In this document: positions 53,603 to 53,613 of the stretch, one piece after another
Position numbering within the stretch: the stretch's first letter is position 1
Layout of the letters: every line of letters begins with the position of its first letter
NCBI GenBank assembly: GCA_028691515.1
Contig: JAQUZE010000001.1
Location: 1-53,613, forward strand
Direction of reading: 5' to 3'
DNA: 53,613 bases
DNA from: Bacilli bacterium
GTDB taxonomy: Bacteria; Bacillota_I; Bacilli_A; ML615J-28; CAG-698
Program-made: the position numbers and the translations under genes
The notes under the pieces: model-generated
Told to the model about the DNA's origin: nothing
The model's input: only the letters and a program-made list of their open reading frames with translations
The model's database searches: none

Positions 53603-53613
53603 AATATTATTAA

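Noticed and set aside
1-53613. tRNA or rRNA genes, insertion sequences, prophage genes
   Set aside because: I looked in all intergenic gaps for tRNA arms, transposases and integrases and found none.

Overview
The window is the replication-origin region of a very AT-rich bacterial chromosome. It runs from the rpmH-rnpA-yidC-jag operon through dnaA, dnaN, recF, gyrB and gyrA and on to about 53 kb. Gene content (T-box on serS, RpoE delta, FolD, Mfd, RocA-type enzyme, CcpA-like operator, guanine riboswitch), Gram-positive Shine-Dalgarno sequences and low G+C point to a Bacillota of the Bacilli, plausibly on the Erysipelotrichales/Mollicutes-relative side. UGA is a stop: the reductase at 18432 and the BFD-type gene at 38938 both end in TGA inside overlapping gene junctions, so this is not the Mycoplasma code.

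Layout. 99-3237 lies on the minus strand: jag, yidC, rnpA, rpmH and a membrane-anchored protein of unknown function. dnaA and dnaN follow on the plus strand. Between dnaN and the yaaA-recF-gyrB-gyrA operon sits the most unusual part of the window (6157-9418). It holds a minus-strand pair encoding a small ribbon-helix-helix protein and a ParA ATPase, then 2.2 kb without a convincing gene. That stretch carries nine clusters of an 8-bp motif (ATGTAT core) laid out in strict 8-bp register, a very AT-rich tract, and a cluster of DnaA boxes just before yaaA. I read this as an undescribed origin-proximal partition locus of plasmid type: RHH adaptor, ParA motor and a centromere of octad arrays, with cluster A doubling as the operator of the pair. 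A second, Soj-type ParA at 50650 follows rsmG, but mscS stands where spo0J/parB normally would, and I saw no Spo0J-type parS palindrome. This makes the RHH module a candidate replacement.

15.2-36.9 kb is mostly housekeeping. It contains serS under a T-box; pepA; a redox trio (flavin reductase, tandem-thioredoxin protein, CTSC membrane protein); a HIT protein; an isoprenoid-related membrane protein; two tandem DHH phosphoesterases; surE; rpoE and pyrG with a hairpin leader; a flavoprotein; a guanine riboswitch with purine permease; ClpB without its N-domain; folD; pth; and mfd.

37.0-41.9 kb is a six-gene operon for a multi-subunit flavin/iron-sulfur amino-acid dehydrogenase followed by a RocA-type glutamate-semialdehyde dehydrogenase. 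Together they fit proline oxidation to glutamate. Its promoter has a catabolite-repression-like operator between -35 and -10.

41.9-53.6 kb holds degV, class II fba, a cyclophilin, a membrane-GNAT fusion, a thioredoxin-like lipoprotein, a bacterial-Ig lipoprotein, mnmG-rsmG-soj, mscS, a DUF951 protein and a dipeptidase. Two of these genes have an unusual start region in which a hairpin separates the Shine-Dalgarno sequence from the start codon. No tRNA, rRNA, insertion sequence or CRISPR array was seen.
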